Origin: an uncultured Clostridia bacterium
GTDB lineage: Bacteria > Bacillota_A > Clostridia > Oscillospirales > Oscillospiraceae
Direction: 5' to 3'
Length of the DNA stretch: 6,743 nt
Assembly (NCBI GenBank): GCA_947166955.1
Contig: CAMVGI010000073.1
Span: forward strand, 1-6,743
Shown here: positions 5,412 to 6,743 of the stretch, piece after piece
Layout of the letters: each line of letters opens with the position of its first letter
Numbering within the stretch: position 1 is the first letter of the stretch
The notes under the pieces: generated by a model
What the model was told of the DNA's origin: nothing
Databases searched by the model: none
What the model saw: the letters and a program-made list of their open reading frames with translations, nothing else
Made by a program: the position numbers and the translations under genes

Positions 5412-6743
5412 TCAGCCGTCCTGTTTTTCCCGCTCCGCCTTCAGCCATGCCTCATAGTGTGCGGGAATGGACGTATAGCGCAGCAGGCAGCCCTCTTCGG
5501 TGCGTTCCATGATCTTTCCGAAAAGCTTCCCGCCCGCGTCGAGCTGGACGTTGTCATAGACCTCCAGCGCCGTTTCGGTGTCCAAAATCGCCCCGTCGTG
5601 CGCCACGGCGACGATGCCGCCGTAATACGACCGTTCGCCGCCGTGCTTGCCGTCCAGCCGGTGAAAGCGCACGGGAATCGGCTGCTTGAGCGCCTGCGGC
5701 TTGGTGTCCGCGATCTTCGCGGACACGTTGTACGGCGCGCCGACGCCCGTTACCTGCGAGAGCACCAATTCGCCCTTGACGCCCTTAGGATAGACCGTCA
5801 TCTCCTGCGCGATCTCCAGCTCCGCGCCGCATGCCTCGCGCGTCGCAGGCGAAATGAGCACCTGTCCGCCGACCGTATAGCTCTCAACGCGCCCGCAGAG
5901 GTTGACGTGACTGCCCACCACGCCGTATTTGGTGCGCTTTTCCGAGCCGATGTTGCCGACGATGACCTCGCCGGTGTTGACGCCGATGCCCATTTCCAGC
6001 ACGGGATAGTCCCGTTGCGCGTTCCAGGCGGTGACCGCCTCCATGCGCGCCTCCAGCGCCACCGCCGCCGCAACGGCGTCGGCGGCGTGGGTCTCGGTCG
6101 GCGCGGGCGCGCCGAAGATCGCCATGATCCCGTCGCCGATAAACTCGATGATCGTGCCGCCGCGCCCCTCGATCACCTCGGTCATCTCGCCAAGGTAGTG
6201 ATTGAGCATCGTGATGAGATCCGCCGCGTCCATACGCTCGCTCATGGCGGTGAAGCCGCGCAGGTCGCTCATCAGAATGGTCAGCGTGCGCTTTTTCCCG
6301 CCGAGCGCCAGACCGTCCGGCGTCTCCAGAAGCTGGCGCACGATCTCATCGGAAAGGAACCGTCCGAACGTTTCGTTCAGCAGCTTGTTGCGCAGCTCCA
6401 GCTGCCCGTTGAGCGCGCGGATGCGCTCCATCGCCTTCACCGCGTCGCGCAGCTCCGCAAGCTCCGTCATATCGCTGAGCACGACGATCACGCCGATGTT
6501 TATCTCCCCGTCCTTCAAAAAGGACGTGACCATGCGCAGCTGCTTCGTCTGCGCGCCGTCGAAGTACGGCACGATCGCCTCGTGAGGCCGTGTGCGGTCA
6601 TAGACCGCGTCGAGCACGGTCTGCGCGAAGTCGTCGTTCTCCTCATACCCCATCAACCCCGCGACACCGCTTTTGCCGCTCACTTCCCCCCCGCTGCGGG
6701 AGCAGCGCCGGGAAAAGCGCAAGCGCCAGCGCCAGGCAAAGAA
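5412..6743 (-). CDS. Class III adenylate/guanylate cyclase with PAS-like sensor and C-terminal extra domain (5' end outside window, probable frameshift at 6686-6692)
   Basis: A signalling enzyme making a cyclic nucleotide from ATP or GTP. Numbered from the TTG at 6722 (436 residues; the true start is probably beyond the window), the order is: a PAS-like region (about 27-88, ending GVIVVLSDMTELAEL); a helical transducer linker (89-140); the catalytic domain (about 145-335); and an extra domain (about 345-430). Both metal-binding aspartates are present, Asp153 in MSDLRGFT and Asp197 in FIGDGIMAIFG, as are the transition-state residues Asn274 and Arg278 in VNLCGRVES, so it should be active as a homodimer. 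The two purine-selecting positions are Glu193 and Gly267, not the Lys and Asp/Thr of typical adenylyl cyclases, so the product could be cGMP or cAMP. The last domain has alternating beta-strand pattern and a YGGIVAVAHDGAIL segment that loosely recalls PilZ. Upstream of the C7 tract another frame encodes a likely membrane helix (see findings). The gene leads an apparent operon with the sugar symporter. Confidence 0.88.
   Translation of the reverse strand, partial: FFAWRWRLRFSRRCSRSGGEVSGKSGVAGLMGYEENDDFAQTVLDAVYDRTRPHEAIVPYFDGAQTKQLRMVTSFLKDGEINIGVIVVLSDMTELAELRDAVKAMERIRALNGQLELRNKLLNETFGRFLSDEIVRQLLETPDGLALGGKKRTLTILMSDLRGFTAMSERMDAADLITMLNHYLGEMTEVIEGRGGTIIEFIGDGIMAIFGAPAPTETHAADAVAAAVALEARMEAVTAWNAQRDYPVLEMGIGVNTGEVIVGNIGSEKRTKYGVVGSHVNLCGRVESYTVGGQVLISPATREACGAELEIAQEMTVYPKGVKGELVLSQVTGVGAPYNVSAKIADTKPQALKQPIPVRFHRLDGKHGGERSYYGGIVAVAHDGAILDTETALEVYDNVQLDAGGKLFGKIMERTEEGCLLRYTSIPAHYEAWLKAEREKQDG
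6686..6692. repeat. C7/G7 homopolymer tract at the apparent frame change of the cyclase gene
   Basis: Seven consecutive C on the + strand (seven G in the sense direction of the cyclase). In the frame that continues into the cyclase, codons upstream of the tract give an Arg-rich stretch, FFAWRWRLRFSRRCSRS. In the next frame the same bases give LCLALALALFPALLPQR, which looks like part of a membrane helix. With six G, the helix frame would join directly to the cyclase frame as PQRGEVSGKSGV. The tract is therefore a natural place for an indel, either real or a sequencing error. Confidence 0.7.

Noticed and set aside
6651..6653. ATG (minus strand) as the true start of the cyclase, which would make it a soluble protein
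   Set aside because: There is no good ribosome binding site before it (only a GCGGGG three bases away), and the hydrophobic frame just upstream fits a membrane-anchored form better. It remains a fallback if the frameshift is real.

Overview
The window comes from a GC-rich genome with strong Shine-Dalgarno sites, Rho-independent hairpin terminators and a pyruvate:ferredoxin oxidoreductase gene. Together with the style of the GPH symporter, GH31 and carboxylesterase proteins, this suggests an anaerobic GC-rich Clostridia-type Firmicute, perhaps from the gut. That placement is an inference from gene content and not a taxonomic assignment.

Layout. Positions 2-349 (+) are the last 115 codons of a pyruvate:ferredoxin oxidoreductase, closed by a strong terminator hairpin (370-404). 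A candidate promoter (419-447) then starts a two-gene operon on the + strand: a type-B carboxylesterase (472-1830) and a compact GH31 alpha-glycosidase (1827-3857), coupled through an ATGA overlap. A hairpin with A and T flanks (3862-3894) separates this operon from a convergent one and can terminate transcription from both sides. On the - strand, a class III nucleotidyl cyclase (5412 to beyond the window edge at 6743) is followed 25 bp later by a GPH-family sugar:cation symporter (5386 down to 3905). There is no gene-free stretch longer than about 125 bp.

How the genes may work together. None of the four complete or near-complete proteins after the oxidoreductase has a visible secretion signal. 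The symporter could import a small glycoside or oligosaccharide, the GH31 enzyme could split it in the cytoplasm, and the esterase could remove ester decorations. GPH symporter plus GH31 is a known pairing (XylP-XylQ, YicJ-YicI), but the GH31 active-site motif here (WNDNNE) is not the one in the YicI-type alpha-xylosidases, so the substrate is open. The cyclase shares an apparent operon with the symporter, which raises, without proving, a link between cyclic-nucleotide signalling and sugar uptake.

Most notable points. A run of seven C (6686-6692) lies where the cyclase coding frame appears to jump: upstream of it a different frame reads like a membrane helix, and removing one base would fuse the two. 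The cyclase has Glu and Gly at its two purine-selecting positions, so cAMP cannot be assumed as the product. It also carries an extra C-terminal domain of about 90 residues. I found no CRISPR array, mobile element, RNA gene or clearly new multi-gene system.
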